Origin: Gammaproteobacteria bacterium
GTDB taxonomy: Bacteria; Pseudomonadota; Gammaproteobacteria; Xanthomonadales; SZUA-36
Assembly (NCBI GenBank): GCA_021772935.1
Contig: JAJFLA010000041.1
Coordinates: forward strand, 31,435-95,434
Direction: 5' to 3'
DNA length: 64,000 nt
Shown one piece after another: positions 1 through 9,468 of this stretch (position 1 is its first letter; every line of letters begins with the position of its first letter). The notes under the pieces were generated by a model. That model searched no databases, was not told where the DNA came from, and was given only the letters and a program-made list of their open reading frames with translations. A program made the position numbers and the translations under genes.

Positions 1-1
1 T

Positions 2-1036
2 ACTGGGGACACAAGCCGTACCAGCAGTGTAACAACGAGCAATGCTCTGTTGCGTCTTACTTGGCATGACATGATACGAATTGGGCTTACCGACCGCCGC
101 GCCCTGATCTTGTTTGCCTTTGCCGGCCCCTTCTTCGAACGCATCTCCGATGATGTCGAACAGATCATTATTGAATGGGTCGAAATCGCTGCCGGTTTCG
201 GTCTTCATCTTGATGCGAGCAATGCCGTTTCAATTGCTGTGCTGATTGTTATGGTGATCGTCATCATTCTGGTCGTGATTTCTATTGCTGCCGCATTTTT
301 GCGCTTTTACAATTTCGAATTAACTCTCGATCACAACACCTTGCGCTCGGTCGGTGGACTATTCACTCGTCATGAACACTCAATGAATCTGGGCAAGATT
401 CAGACCTTGCGTTTGCAACAAGGCATCGTACAGGCCCTGCTCGGGCGTCACCGAATGACAGCCCATCAGGCCATGAGCGGTGGCAGGCAGCGGACAAAGA
501 AAGTATTTGATATCCCGGTGGTCACAGCAGAACTAGCCGACCAACTGCGGAAACGATTGCTGGCGCCTGAAAGTGGCAACCTAAGCCAGGACCCTAAGAG
601 CGCTCCGTTCGTTTCAGTTTCACCATACTACATGCGTTCTGGCATTCTCTTCCTCGGCTTACTACCCGCCTTGATTGCCACCATAGCCCTGGCGCCTCAA
701 CTTGGTATTTATAGCCTGCTAATCCTGCTTTGGGTACCGGCTGTGGCTCTGCTGACATTTCGAAAATGGCGCCGGGCCGGATACTTGCATGATGACAATG
801 AAATCATCAGACGCTCAGGTTTATTCGGCTATCGCACGGTCGGGCTGTTATTTCGTAAGGCGCAACGGGTGACCATCACGCAATCAAGATACCAACGACG
901 CAAAAGCCTTGCCAGTCTGCGTATCCACATGGCATCAGGAAGTGTGCGTATTCCGTATATTGATCATACGGTTGCGACGCAATTGCGTAATTACATGCTT
1001 TATAAAATTGAAGTCAGCCAACAGGCCTGGCATTAA
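2..1036 (+). CDS. PH-domain (bPH2/DUF304) membrane protein, YdbT-like, 5' truncated by window edge
   Basis: The frame is open from the first base of the window, so the start lies upstream; the TTG at 50 is only an internal candidate. What is visible (about 345 residues) has a long hydrophobic stretch near residues 60-85 (from 50), a PH-like block with the typical VGGLFTRHEHSMNLGKIQTLRL pattern split over about residues 105-125, a second pair of membrane segments near 200-240, and a final PH-like block. This repeated TM-plus-bPH2 layout is that of the YdbT half of YdbS/YdbT pairs, which are about 480-500 residues long. Their molecular role is unknown. It ends 49 bp before the convergent glycosyltransferase gene. 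Confidence 0.75.
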   Translation, partial: TGDTSRTSSVTTSNALLRLTWHDMIRIGLTDRRALILFAFAGPFFERISDDVEQIIIEWVEIAAGFGLHLDASNAVSIAVLIVMVIVIILVVISIAAAFLRFYNFELTLDHNTLRSVGGLFTRHEHSMNLGKIQTLRLQQGIVQALLGRHRMTAHQAMSGGRQRTKKVFDIPVVTAELADQLRKRLLAPESGNLSQDPKSAPFVSVSPYYMRSGILFLGLLPALIATIALAPQLGIYSLLILLWVPAVALLTFRKWRRAGYLHDDNEIIRRSGLFGYRTVGLLFRKAQRVTITQSRYQRRKSLASLRIHMASGSVRIPYIDHTVATQLRNYMLYKIEVSQQAWH

Positions 1037-1084
1037 CCCACTACCTAGCCCGTTATTAACGCGGCCCAAGCTCTGAACAAGCCA

Positions 1085-2080
1085 TCAAGCGACAAACAAA
1101 TAATCCTGCCCCTCAACTTTACGGCGTGACTGTAAAAACCCAGCAATCTTCTCCCGCGCCCCCGCAGCACCGACAGCGATCAGCAACATTACCGCACCCA
1201 GGTCTTCAATTTTCTCTACCGACCAAACGGGTAAACCACGTTTCTGACCACCGATGCGACGTGGGTGTACTTCGATAAAACCCTCTATTTTTCCACCTTC
1301 CTTAATCATCAGGTCATGCATCAGACGCCCCGTGGGCCCTGCCCCCCAAAGAATCACAGACCGGCATTTTAAACGGTGGTGCACCAGAAAATGTGCCTTG
1401 GCCCGCATAAATTGTTCTCGTGCATAGACAGAATCGGTGTGCGTCAACCGCTTTTCATGCTCGCGCCAACGTAATAAAACCGGTTCCGGTTTACCCATGC
1501 GCATATTTGCGGCATCTGCACGCAGAAACAGATCATAGTCCTCAGGCCATTCATTTTTTCGATAACCCTTAAGTTGTTGTAATGCCGCGCGGCGGAACAT
1601 AACGCTAGGATTCGGCAATGGACTTTCGATGAATATCTGTTGATGTACCTGTTCCGGTTCACGAACGGAGTTCAGCCAGTTTTGATAACGTTCAAGACCA
1701 CCGCGTATACCGTGTTGTGAAAATATTTCCACACAACTACCGGCAATATCGACAGATGGGTGCCGGTCCAGGTAATCAAGCTGACACTGCAAACGCTCAG
1801 GTAGAGAAATGTCATCCGCGTCCATACGTGCGATCAACTCACCCCGGCAAAGCGCAAAACCCGTATTAAAGGCGTTGACCACACCTTGACCCTGACTCTC
1901 AATGCACATTAGTCGCGGGTCGCTTTTGCAGAGTGCGGAAACCGCTTTATCCGTGCTGTGGTCATTGACCAGGATAAGCTCAAACTCTTTAAAGGTCTGG
2001 GACAGAATGCTCGTTACTGCCTGGCTTAGATACTCGCCGCCGTTACGGACCGGTAAAACAACAGAAACCAGAGGATTCAT
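1085..2080 (-). CDS. Family 2 glycosyltransferase with C-terminal nucleotide-binding-like domain
   Basis: The N-terminal 200 residues are a GT-A fold transferase: VSVVLPVRNGGEYL at the start, then the metal-binding ARMDADD (DxD) near residue 90, and PNPSVMFRRA and WPEDYDLFLR acceptor-site motifs near 155-185. After residue 240 comes a small Rossmann-like segment starting ILWGAGPTGR, as in proteins that bind a nucleotide-linked sugar. Donor and acceptor cannot be read from the sequence. The ATG overlaps the stop of allA by 4 bp (ATGA), so it is translationally coupled to the purine operon, an odd partner for ureide breakdown. Confidence 0.85.
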   Translation of the reverse strand: MNPLVSVVLPVRNGGEYLSQAVTSILSQTFKEFELILVNDHSTDKAVSALCKSDPRLMCIESQGQGVVNAFNTGFALCRGELIARMDADDISLPERLQCQLDYLDRHPSVDIAGSCVEIFSQHGIRGGLERYQNWLNSVREPEQVHQQIFIESPLPNPSVMFRRAALQQLKGYRKNEWPEDYDLFLRADAANMRMGKPEPVLLRWREHEKRLTHTDSVYAREQFMRAKAHFLVHHRLKCRSVILWGAGPTGRLMHDLMIKEGGKIEGFIEVHPRRIGGQKRGLPVWSVEKIEDLGAVMLLIAVGAAGAREKIAGFLQSRRKVEGQDYLFVA

Positions 2081-2562
2081 ATCTCCAGTAAAAGCTCTTC
2101 ATCCAACTGCTGTACTACACAGTTTTCCCCGCTTCCAACCCGGTCAATAACAAGATAGTCAGACTCCTGCCCAAGCGATAGCTGGTAGTGGTGCCAGACA
2201 CCAGCGTGAATGTTCACACCCTGACGGCCATTGCTGAGAAATACACGGATATCCGCAGGGCCAGGAACTGCAACCGCTGTCGCTACCACCACCGGAAAGG
2301 GGCGATCATGTAATGGGTAAAATGCCTGGCTACCTAAAGGGTGGCGTTCCAGCGATCGAATTCTGAAAGGTAATTCAATCGCACAACTGCGATAAATACT
2401 GATGTGACCCTGGCCACCATCCATGACGGTGATGGCTGCCAGATCAGCAAATTTTTGCGTGTGTCCGTAATTGATTGACTGTGGCGATACACCATCGCTT
2501 TCCAACACGTCGCCGAACGACTGGAATGACCCCTTTGTCAGTGCTTCAGGCCGAATAATCAT
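2077..2562 (-). CDS. allA: Ureidoglycolate lyase
   Basis: Splits ureidoglycolate into glyoxylate and urea, the last ureide step. The 161 residues match the usual AllA length. Family features seen are the start MIIRPEALTKGSFQSFGDVL, the central ISIYR and RHPLGSQAFYPL segments, and the cupin-like GVNIHAGVWHHY near residue 118-129, whose histidines line the active site. It overlaps alc by 17 bp and the glycosyltransferase by 4 bp, so it sits inside one minus-strand operon puuE-uraD-alc-allA-GT. No urease genes are in the window, so the fate of urea is not shown. Confidence 0.93.
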   Translation of the reverse strand: MIIRPEALTKGSFQSFGDVLESDGVSPQSINYGHTQKFADLAAITVMDGGQGHISIYRSCAIELPFRIRSLERHPLGSQAFYPLHDRPFPVVVATAVAVPGPADIRVFLSNGRQGVNIHAGVWHHYQLSLGQESDYLVIDRVGSGENCVVQQLDEELLLEI

Positions 2563-3544
2563 TTACGATTAAACCCAGTAATTTTAACCTCGCAACACCA
2601 CCGTCAGGATAAATATCCAAACGCACATGGGTCACATTGCCCACATCAATGACCTGACTTTCGAAAATGTGCAACTGATCGGGCCCAAGTGCAATCTGCG
2701 GCAATGCCTCTGCCCAGCGCACAGAGTCCCGTTCGATATCGACATCCGTAGTCAGGGCCGCTGCCTTTAACGAACATCGTGCCGGATAATTTCCACGAAA
2801 AAAGGCCGTATCCACCTCAACCCTGCCAATCTGGCCTTTTCGACCCAGTTTCAATATCACCCAATCATTACCGGGTTGCCGTCGTCTGCGTGTTTCCCAG
2901 CCGTCACCCATGTTAGCGACAGGCCGGGTCAATAGCAGATTACTCATATGGCCAAAATGCATGTTGTTACATTGCAGTGCTTCACCACCAACATCGGTTG
3001 AAGAGAGATCTGTCCATAAATCGCGCTCAGTGGTGTGATCAAACTGCTGTGGCTGACCGTAAACCCTGAGCCTTGCCACACCTCCATCAGGAAACAGGTT
3101 GAGACGAAGGTGGCTCCAGCAACGCTCATCATTGACCGTGAAAGTCTTTTGACTGTCGCCCACAAGCACCGAGGGTGCAATCAGTTCGGTCCAGTTTGTG
3201 TCTTCATCCGGCTCAATATCAACCCAACAGGCCTGAAGTGAGATCGCTGGGGCAAAATTGCCGGTAAAGTAGCTGGTATCAATTTCTATTGCATGGATAA
3301 CACCAGGGCAGATTCGAAGCACACAATAATCATGACCCTTGCTGCGTTTGCGACGACTTTCCCAACCATCCATCCACTTGCCGTGCGCATCGTACTTGTC
3401 TGCAACAAATATTGGTGGTTCTGCGCTCAGCATTCGTTTCGCCGGCGCAAAAAACTCATCACTCACACTACAGATAGCCCCACCGTGTTCAGGCAAGGCC
3501 AGATTGACATATCTTTCAGCCAATCCAGATAGCTTAGCCATCAA
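2546..3544 (-). CDS. alc: Allantoicase
   Basis: Hydrolyses allantoate to ureidoglycolate and urea. The 332-residue protein is built of two related beta-sandwich halves. DKYDAHGKWMDGWESRRKR near residue 50-66 repeats as NMGDGWETRRRR near 212-222, and RLRVYGQP/HVRLDIYPDGGVARL occur near the end of each half, as in eukaryotic and bacterial allantoicases. The start overlaps the uraD stop region by 11 bp, which suggests coupled translation. Using allantoicase rather than allantoate amidohydrolase means nitrogen leaves as urea, not ammonia, at this step. Confidence 0.94.
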   Translation of the reverse strand: MMAKLSGLAERYVNLALPEHGGAICSVSDEFFAPAKRMLSAEPPIFVADKYDAHGKWMDGWESRRKRSKGHDYCVLRICPGVIHAIEIDTSYFTGNFAPAISLQACWVDIEPDEDTNWTELIAPSVLVGDSQKTFTVNDERCWSHLRLNLFPDGGVARLRVYGQPQQFDHTTERDLWTDLSSTDVGGEALQCNNMHFGHMSNLLLTRPVANMGDGWETRRRRQPGNDWVILKLGRKGQIGRVEVDTAFFRGNYPARCSLKAAALTTDVDIERDSVRWAEALPQIALGPDQLHIFESQVIDVGNVTHVRLDIYPDGGVARLKLLGLIVNDYSA

Positions 3545-4025
3545 GAATGTCTCCTATCCTGATCCGTGCAATTCGGCACACTTGCTTTAGTGCGGTTTGA
3601 AATTCTGTTGCCTCATCATTGTTCAAACGTGCCTGAAAGACCTGCAGAATTTCCTGACGCTTGCGACCCTTCACGGCAATGATAAAGGGAAAACCAAATT
3701 TTTTACCGTAGTCTGCGTTCAATTGTTTAAAGCTCCCAAACTCCTCTGCAGAGCATTGATTGAGCCCGGCTCCCGATTGCTCGTCCTGGGAAGCCGATGT
3801 GAGCTGTGAGAATTTCGCTTGAGCACAGGCGAGCTCCGGGTGAGCCCGCAAAACAGTCATTTGACGCTGCGAAGACGTTGTCATAAAAACCTTTTCAAAA
3901 CAATCACTCAGAGCACCAGCATCGCTCACATCCCGTTCTGCACCGGCATCATAGGCTGTCCCAGCTACCCATGGTGAATGTTCGTAAACACCGCCAAATC
4001 TGACCAGAAAACTTGCTTTATCCAT
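3534..4025 (-). CDS. uraD: OHCU decarboxylase
   Basis: Decarboxylates 2-oxo-4-hydroxy-4-carboxy-5-ureidoimidazoline stereospecifically to S-allantoin. The 163 residues are all-alpha and carry the family signature: catalytic histidine in RAHPELA near residue 60, the SASQDEQSGAGL segment near 75-87, and FGFPFIIAVKGRKR near 111-124, which binds substrate. It acts after PuuD and UraH, both encoded on the other arm of the divergent locus. It lies 21 bp downstream of puuE and overlaps alc. Confidence 0.93.
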   Translation of the reverse strand: MDKASFLVRFGGVYEHSPWVAGTAYDAGAERDVSDAGALSDCFEKVFMTTSSQRQMTVLRAHPELACAQAKFSQLTSASQDEQSGAGLNQCSAEEFGSFKQLNADYGKKFGFPFIIAVKGRKRQEILQVFQARLNNDEATEFQTALKQVCRIARIRIGDILDG

Positions 4026-4046
4026 CGCTATATTGATCTACATCAC

Positions 4047-4955
4047 TCAAATTGGTGGGTGATGTTCGTGCCAATGACGAGCAATGTCAATCCGTCGGCA
4101 AAACCAAACATTATCGAACGACCTGGCATAACGCAGAAAAGACTGCAATGCAGCAAATCGCCCCGGCCGCCCCGAAATACGACAGTGCAGACCCACGGAC
4201 ATCATACGTGGTGATTCTGCTCCTTCCGCGTATAGCACATCGAAGGTATCTTTAAGATATTGTAAAAACTGCTCGCCACTGTTAAATCCCTGGTTGGTGA
4301 CATAGCGCATGTCATTAACATCCAATGTGTATGGAATCACCAACTGTGGATTGTCATGCTGTCGATCCCAAAAAGGCAGTTCGTCGCTATAGTCGTCCGC
4401 ATCATAGGCAAAGCCGCCCTCCTCGACCACCAATGCGCGCGTATTCGGGCTGGTACGACCGGTATACCAACCCAAAGGTCGTTCACCGGTAGCATCTTTT
4501 ATCGCCTTAATCGCCTTTTGCATGTGCTCGCGCTCAGTGGCCTCGTCTACATACTGATAATCGATCCAGCGATAACCATGACTGCATATTTCGTGGCCAG
4601 CGGCGTGCAAAGCCTTGACTGGCTCAGGGTTCCGTTCCACTGCCATGCCTACGGCAAAAACGGTGACGGGTACCCTAAACTGCTCAAATAGTGCTTTCAG
4701 ACGCCAGACACCCACACGCGAGCCATATTCATAGATAGACTCCATACTCATATGCCGCACACCTTCACGTGCCTTGGCAGCAACGATTTCAGACAAGAAG
4801 GCCTCGGAAGCCGAATCGCCATGAAGCACACAATTTTCCCCGCCTTCTTCATAATTAAGTACGATTTGCAAAGCCAGCCGGGCTCCGCCTGGCCAGCGTG
4901 GGTCAGGTGGTGTGGCACCATATCCGTGCAGGTCTCTGGAATATGTTTCAGACAT
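4047..4955 (-). CDS. puuE: Allantoinase, polysaccharide-deacetylase type (PuuE)
   Basis: Converts allantoin to allantoate with a NodB-type fold instead of the zinc amidohydrolase fold of AllB. The 302 residues include the family start RDLHGYGATPPDPRWPGGAR, the YEEGGE segment near 36, SMESIYEYGSRVG near 70-82, AAGHEICSHGYRWIDYQ near 117-133, and PLGWYTGRTSPNTR near 154-167. It is the first gene of the minus-strand purine operon. The upstream 158 bp are shared with the divergent uraH operon. No clear Shine-Dalgarno is seen before this ATG. Confidence 0.93.
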   Translation of the reverse strand: MSETYSRDLHGYGATPPDPRWPGGARLALQIVLNYEEGGENCVLHGDSASEAFLSEIVAAKAREGVRHMSMESIYEYGSRVGVWRLKALFEQFRVPVTVFAVGMAVERNPEPVKALHAAGHEICSHGYRWIDYQYVDEATEREHMQKAIKAIKDATGERPLGWYTGRTSPNTRALVVEEGGFAYDADDYSDELPFWDRQHDNPQLVIPYTLDVNDMRYVTNQGFNSGEQFLQYLKDTFDVLYAEGAESPRMMSVGLHCRISGRPGRFAALQSFLRYARSFDNVWFCRRIDIARHWHEHHPPI

Positions 4956-5021
4956 TAAATATGATTATCCGGTGTTAGATTTGAACAATTGCCACTGACA
5001 AACAGGCATAAGCAAAACCCA

Positions 5022-5050
5022 TTAGTCCAGCCTGGCCAAACTGATATAAT
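5022..5050 (+). promoter_or_regulatory. Possible promoter of uraH-xdhAB in the divergent purine control region
   Basis: The 158 bp between puuE and uraH (4956-5113) must hold both promoters. On the plus strand a perfect TATAAT lies at 5045-5050, with a weak -35-like TTAGTC 17 bp upstream at 5022-5027. I could not pick a convincing promoter for puuE on the other strand, nor a clear operator. No regulator gene for purines is adjacent. Confidence 0.4.
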
Positions 5051-5113
5051 CTGGCGGGTAGGTTAAAGTATAACTGATAGTCCACCACTAATATTTGGAG
5101 AACTGGCAACACC

Positions 5114-5461
5114 ATGGGACGTCTGACCACACATGTACTGGATATTGCCAATGGTTGCCCTGGCGCAGCAATTCGCATCGACCTTTTCCGTCCCGGCCAG
5201 CACGACGCCATTACCAGCATTACCACCAATGCAGATGGCCGTTGTGAAACACCATTACTGGAAAATGAAACCTTTACCGTCGGCGAGTACGAGCTTGTTT
5301 TTCACGCCGGTGAATATTTTAATAAAAAGGGGCAGGAGGATGGCGAACACAGGTTCCTTGACCGGGTTGTAATTCGCTTCGGCATCAACGATCAGGACCA
5401 ACACTACCATGTGCCACTACTGCTCTCTCCTTTTGGCTACAGCACCTATCGCGGTAGTTAA
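5114..5461 (+). CDS. uraH: 5-hydroxyisourate hydrolase, transthyretin-like
   Basis: Hydrolyses 5-hydroxyisourate to OHCU, between PuuD and UraD. The 115 residues show the full HIUase signature: [15 protein letters not shown] near the start (catalytic His), the R of DGRCE near residue 42, HFDV-like [12 protein letters not shown] near 80-90, [19 protein letters not shown] at the end with the diagnostic C-terminal YRGS. There is no signal peptide, so it is cytoplasmic. GGAG at 5096-5099 is a somewhat distant ribosome-binding site. Its TAA is followed at once by the xdhA ATG. Confidence 0.95.
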   Translation: MGRLTTHVLDIANGCPGAAIRIDLFRPGQHDAITSITTNADGRCETPLLENETFTVGEYELVFHAGEYFNKKGQEDGEHRFLDRVVIRFGINDQDQHYHVPLLLSPFGYSTYRGS

Positions 5462-6934
5462 ATGCACAACACTGTTCGATTTATCCTGGCAGGCCAGGTA
5501 GAAGAGGTACATTACTGCGAAGCTACCCGGACTGTGCTGGAGTTTTTGCGTGAAGACAAGGGCTTAAAAGGTACAAAAGAGGGCTGCGCGGAAGGTGATT
5601 GCGGTGCCTGTACAGTCGTTATCGGCGAACTGCATGACGGGGGTATCCGTTACCGTGCGATTAATTCCTGTATCCAGTTCCTTCCGACCCTGGATGGTAA
5701 GCAACTGCTGAGTGTCGAAGACCTTGCACCAGACGACAATCACGCCATGACTGAACTTCATGCCGTGCAACAGGCCATGCTGGACCAGCACGGCTCACAA
5801 TGTGGCTTTTGCACACCAGGTTTCGTCATGTCGTTATTTGCCATGTATCACAATGAGCCTGAGCGTGATGTAGAGCGTAGCGAAATTGATCTGGGCCTCG
5901 CAGGTAATTTATGCCGTTGTACGGGTTATGCACCCATCGTACGGGCCGCTGAGCAGGCCTTGGAAGCTGACCGTAAAGACCGTTTCACAGACGATGAAAA
6001 ACACAGCGTTGAGCTATTGAAATCTATCCAGCCTGCCGAAATGCTGGTGATCAAAAGTGAAAATGGAGCGTTTTATGCGCCTCGCTCGATCAATGAATTG
6101 TGTGACTTGCTAGAAAAAAAACCACAAGCCACCATGGTTGCAGGTGCAACAGATGTTGGCTTGTGGATTACCAAGCAAAACCGCCAGCTGGACACCGTCA
6201 TATATCTGGGTGCAGTCACGGAACTAAAACAGATTGAGGAAGATGGCAATTACCTGCATATAGGTGCAGCGGTTTCTTATACCGATGCAACAGCTTCAGT
6301 CAGCACTCATTACCCAGCATTCCTGCCCTTGATCGAACGTATAGGTGCCACCCAGGTACGCAATGCCGGCACCATCGGTGGCAACATCGCAAATGGCTCC
6401 CCAATTGGTGACATGCCACCTGGATTAATCGCCATCGGTGCCAGACTGGTATTGCGAAGCTCACAGGGTCAACGTGTCATCGATCTTGAGGATTATTTTA
6501 TCAGCTATGGTAAGCAGAACCTGCAGCCAGGCGAATGTGTTGAGCAGATACTGCTGCCACTGCCTCCACCGGAACAGATATTTGCCACCTATAAGATATC
6601 CAAGCGCCTTGAGCAGGATATTTCCGCCGTTTGCGGCGCCTTTGCCTTGCAACTTAACGATGGAATGATCAAGCACGCGCGGGTCTGCTTTGGTGGTATG
6701 GCAGAAACCCCAAAACGCGCCGCAGCTTGCGAACAGGCTTTGACTGGCAAAAGCTGGAGCCAGGACACCATCAGCAGGGCCATGCTGGCACTGCCTGAAG
6801 ATTTCACACCACTAACGGATATGCGTGCGAGTAAGCAGTACCGCATGCAGGTAGCACAAAACCTTTTGCAACGATTTTATCTGGAACACTCTGCGACGCC
6901 CTACCCGATTCGGCTTGGAGTGCGAAATGTCTGA
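5462..6934 (+). CDS. xdhA: Xanthine dehydrogenase small subunit (2Fe-2S and FAD)
   Basis: Electron-transfer subunit of xanthine dehydrogenase. The 490 residues hold a ferredoxin-like 2Fe-2S domain with CAEGDCGAC near residue 42-50 and a later cysteine, a second four-cysteine domain (QCGFCTPGF near 116 and LCRCTGY near 150), then a FAD domain with VAGATDVGLW near 222 and GGNIANGSPIGD near 307-318, as in the bacterial XdhA fusion. It starts on the base after the uraH stop. It overlaps xdhB by 8 bp, so the two subunits should be made together. No XdhC cofactor-insertion gene is next to it. Confidence 0.95.
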   Translation: MHNTVRFILAGQVEEVHYCEATRTVLEFLREDKGLKGTKEGCAEGDCGACTVVIGELHDGGIRYRAINSCIQFLPTLDGKQLLSVEDLAPDDNHAMTELHAVQQAMLDQHGSQCGFCTPGFVMSLFAMYHNEPERDVERSEIDLGLAGNLCRCTGYAPIVRAAEQALEADRKDRFTDDEKHSVELLKSIQPAEMLVIKSENGAFYAPRSINELCDLLEKKPQATMVAGATDVGLWITKQNRQLDTVIYLGAVTELKQIEEDGNYLHIGAAVSYTDATASVSTHYPAFLPLIERIGATQVRNAGTIGGNIANGSPIGDMPPGLIAIGARLVLRSSQGQRVIDLEDYFISYGKQNLQPGECVEQILLPLPPPEQIFATYKISKRLEQDISAVCGAFALQLNDGMIKHARVCFGGMAETPKRAAACEQALTGKSWSQDTISRAMLALPEDFTPLTDMRASKQYRMQVAQNLLQRFYLEHSATPYPIRLGVRNV

Positions 6935-9245
6935 TCCAAAACGCACCACCAGGGCGAGACAAAAAATTCAAAAGGTATTCTCAAGCATCGCCCACGACAG
7001 TGCCCGCAAGCATGTTTCAGGTAAGGCGTTCTACGTCGATGATCTACCGGAGCCAGCCAACCTTCTGCATTGTTATATTGGAACCAGTGAATTCGCTCAT
7101 GCGCGAGTCTTGAGCATGGACTTGTCTGCGGTCAATGCATACCCGGGTGTGGTCAGGACCATAACTGCTGCTGATATCCCCGGTGCTAATGATATCAGCC
7201 CGGTACATCTACATGATGAGCCTGTACTGGCTGACAAACTGGTCCAGTTTGTGGGACAGCCGTTGTTTGCAGTGGTCGCACACAACCGCTCCATCGCCAG
7301 ACAGGCGGCACAGCTTGCTGTCGTTGAATATGAAGAACTACCAGCCATTCTGGACATCGAAACGGCACTGGCCGAAAAATCTTTTGTGCTTGAACCTCAC
7401 GTCCTGCAACACGGTGACTCACAATCGGCTCTTTCAAAAGCCCCTAACCGGCTTCAAGGTGAGGTTTCTATTGGTGGCCAGGATCATTTCTACCTCGAAG
7501 GTCAGATCTCTATGGCTTTGCCACAAGAGGATGGCGATATACTGGTTCTGACCTCATCCCAGCACCCATCCGAAGTTCAGCAACTGGTTGCTGGCAGCCT
7601 TGGTAAACCAGCTAATGCGGTCACCGTAGAAGTTCGCCGTATGGGTGGTGCTTTTGGTGGCAAAGAAACCCAGGCAGCCCAATGGGCCATCATTGCTGCA
7701 GTCATGGCAGATGCAACAAACCGCCCGGTCAAACTGCGACTGGACCGGGATGACGATATGCGCAGCACCGGTAAACGCCATGACTTCCTGATTCGCTACG
7801 ATGTCGGCTTCGACGCCCAGGGTCTTATTCTCGGAATCGATTTTATGCATGCTGTACATTGTGGGATGTCGGCAGATTTGTCCGGACCGATTGCCGATCG
7901 GGCCATGTTCCACAGTGACAATGCCTATTATTTGCCGAATGTCAGCATCACCTCATACCGCTGCAAAACCAATACGGTATCAAATACGGCTTTCAGAGGC
8001 TTTGGAGGCCCGCAAGGCATCGTCGGTATTGAGCGGGTTATCGACGCGATTGCACATCGACTTGGAAAAGACCCACTGGGAATCCGTAAAGTCAATCTGT
8101 ACGGCCAGGGCATGCGCAATATCACGCCTTACAAAATGATGATCAAGGACAATGTCTTACCAGAGTTAATCACCGAATTGGAAGCATCATCTGATTACCT
8201 TAACAGGCACCGTGATATTGCCAACTTCAATCAGAACAGCCCGGTCATTAAGAAGGGCATCGCCCTGATACCGACAAAATTTGGTATTTCCTTTACCACC
8301 ACCTTCCTTAACCAGGCTGGCGCACTGGTGCACGTATACAAAGACGGTAGCGTTCACCTAAATCATGGTGGTACGGAGATGGGCCAGGGATTGATGATCA
8401 AGATCGCACAGGTAGTGGCTGACGTATTTCAAATCGACCTGGATCAGGTCAAGATCACCGCAACCAACACGGGCAAGGTTCCTAATACTTCGGCTACGGC
8501 CGCTTCGGCTGGTACCGACATGAATGGCATGGCCGCCAAAGCGGCGGCGCGTAAGATAAAGAAGCGTCTGATCAAATTCGCCAGTAATCAATTTGCAGTC
8601 GAAACGTCTGGTATCCACTTTGTCGATAATTATGTGCAAGCCGGTGAGAATGAAATAGGCTTTGCAAAACTGGTAGAACAGGCCTGGATGGCGCGTATCT
8701 CGCTGTCTGCAACAGGTTTCTACCGCACTCCAAAAATTCATTACAACCCACAAACCTCCAGTGGCCGGCCTTTTTTGTATTTTGCCTACGGGGCAGCGGT
8801 CTCGGAGGTGGAAATAGACTGCCTTAGCGGTGAATCCCGCATTACACGGGTCGACATCCTCTACGATGCAGGTCAATCATTAAACCCGGCCATCGACATT
8901 GGTCAGATCGAAGGTGGCTTCATTCAGGGTGCGGGCTGGCTGACTTCCGAGCAGGTCTGGTGGGACACTAACGGTCATCTTCGTACCCACGCACCTTCCA
9001 CCTACAAAATCCCGACTTGCGGTGATATACCGGACATATTTAATGTCAAAATCTGGGAAAAAGGTAAAAACAGGGAAAAAACCATCCATCGCTCAAAAGC
9101 GGTAGGTGAACCACCATTGATGTTGGCAATTTCCGTACACAGCGCGATTAATCAAGCGATAGCCGGGAAACTGAACGAAAAAAGCCTGCCATCACTCAAT
9201 ACACCGGCAACACCCGAAGCAATTCTCAATTGCCTGTATCGGTGA
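6927..9245 (+). CDS. xdhB: Xanthine dehydrogenase large subunit (molybdopterin)
   Basis: Catalytic molybdenum subunit oxidising hypoxanthine and xanthine to urate. I choose the ATG at 6927 (772 residues) because GGAG at 6917-6920 sits 6 nt before it; a TTG at 6915 would also be in frame. Visible motifs in order: GKAFYVDDLP near 33, RMGGAFGGKE near 234, AFRGFGGPQG near 353, GTEMGQGL near 480, TSATAASAGTDMNG near 525, and the catalytic-glutamate segment KAVGEPPLML near 725. Length fits bacterial XdhB. The gene ends directly before a block of palindromic repeats. Confidence 0.95.
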   Translation: MSDPKRTTRARQKIQKVFSSIAHDSARKHVSGKAFYVDDLPEPANLLHCYIGTSEFAHARVLSMDLSAVNAYPGVVRTITAADIPGANDISPVHLHDEPVLADKLVQFVGQPLFAVVAHNRSIARQAAQLAVVEYEELPAILDIETALAEKSFVLEPHVLQHGDSQSALSKAPNRLQGEVSIGGQDHFYLEGQISMALPQEDGDILVLTSSQHPSEVQQLVAGSLGKPANAVTVEVRRMGGAFGGKETQAAQWAIIAAVMADATNRPVKLRLDRDDDMRSTGKRHDFLIRYDVGFDAQGLILGIDFMHAVHCGMSADLSGPIADRAMFHSDNAYYLPNVSITSYRCKTNTVSNTAFRGFGGPQGIVGIERVIDAIAHRLGKDPLGIRKVNLYGQGMRNITPYKMMIKDNVLPELITELEASSDYLNRHRDIANFNQNSPVIKKGIALIPTKFGISFTTTFLNQAGALVHVYKDGSVHLNHGGTEMGQGLMIKIAQVVADVFQIDLDQVKITATNTGKVPNTSATAASAGTDMNGMAAKAAARKIKKRLIKFASNQFAVETSGIHFVDNYVQAGENEIGFAKLVEQAWMARISLSATGFYRTPKIHYNPQTSSGRPFLYFAYGAAVSEVEIDCLSGESRITRVDILYDAGQSLNPAIDIGQIEGGFIQGAGWLTSEQVWWDTNGHLRTHAPSTYKIPTCGDIPDIFNVKIWEKGKNREKTIHRSKAVGEPPLMLAISVHSAINQAIAGKLNEKSLPSLNTPATPEAILNCLYR

Positions 9246-9274
9246 GAGGTCAAATTCAAATGCACCACAACACA

Positions 9275-9345
9275 GGGGTCAGATTCAAATGCAACCAACA
9301 CCAGCCAATAATTGCACAAACTCAGGTGCATTTGAGTCTGACCCC
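9275..9345. repeat. 71 bp palindromic repeat, copy 1 (REPIN/MITE-like)
   Basis: Arms GGGGTCAGATTCAAATGCA and TGCATTTGAGTCTGACCCC enclose a 33 bp interior with the conserved core CACCAG-CAAT--T-CACA. A broken left arm (GGTCAAATTCAAATGCA, from about 9248) precedes it. Together with copy 2 this fills almost all of the 223 bp between xdhB and puuD. Confidence 0.9.
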
Positions 9346-9365
9346 GACAACTTCCGTTCAACACA

Positions 9366-9436
9366 GGGGTCAGATTCAAATGCAACCAACACCAGACAAT
9401 AATTGCACAGTCTCAAGTGCATTTGAGTCTGACCCC
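9366..9436. repeat. 71 bp palindromic repeat, copy 2
   Basis: Same length and arms as the copy at 9275, in direct orientation, separated by 20 bp (GACAACTTCCGTTCAACACA). The flank GACAACTTCC after each copy is also repeated, so the tandem probably arose by local duplication. It lies 32 bp upstream of the puuD start, where a stable hairpin could affect the transcript. Confidence 0.9.
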
Positions 9437-9468
9437 GACAACTTCCCCGACAACTTCGGCAACTGACA

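Noticed and set aside
9275..9436. CRISPR-like direct repeats
   Set aside because: Only two units, each a 71 bp palindrome, with near-repeated flanks and copies elsewhere between genes; no cas genes.
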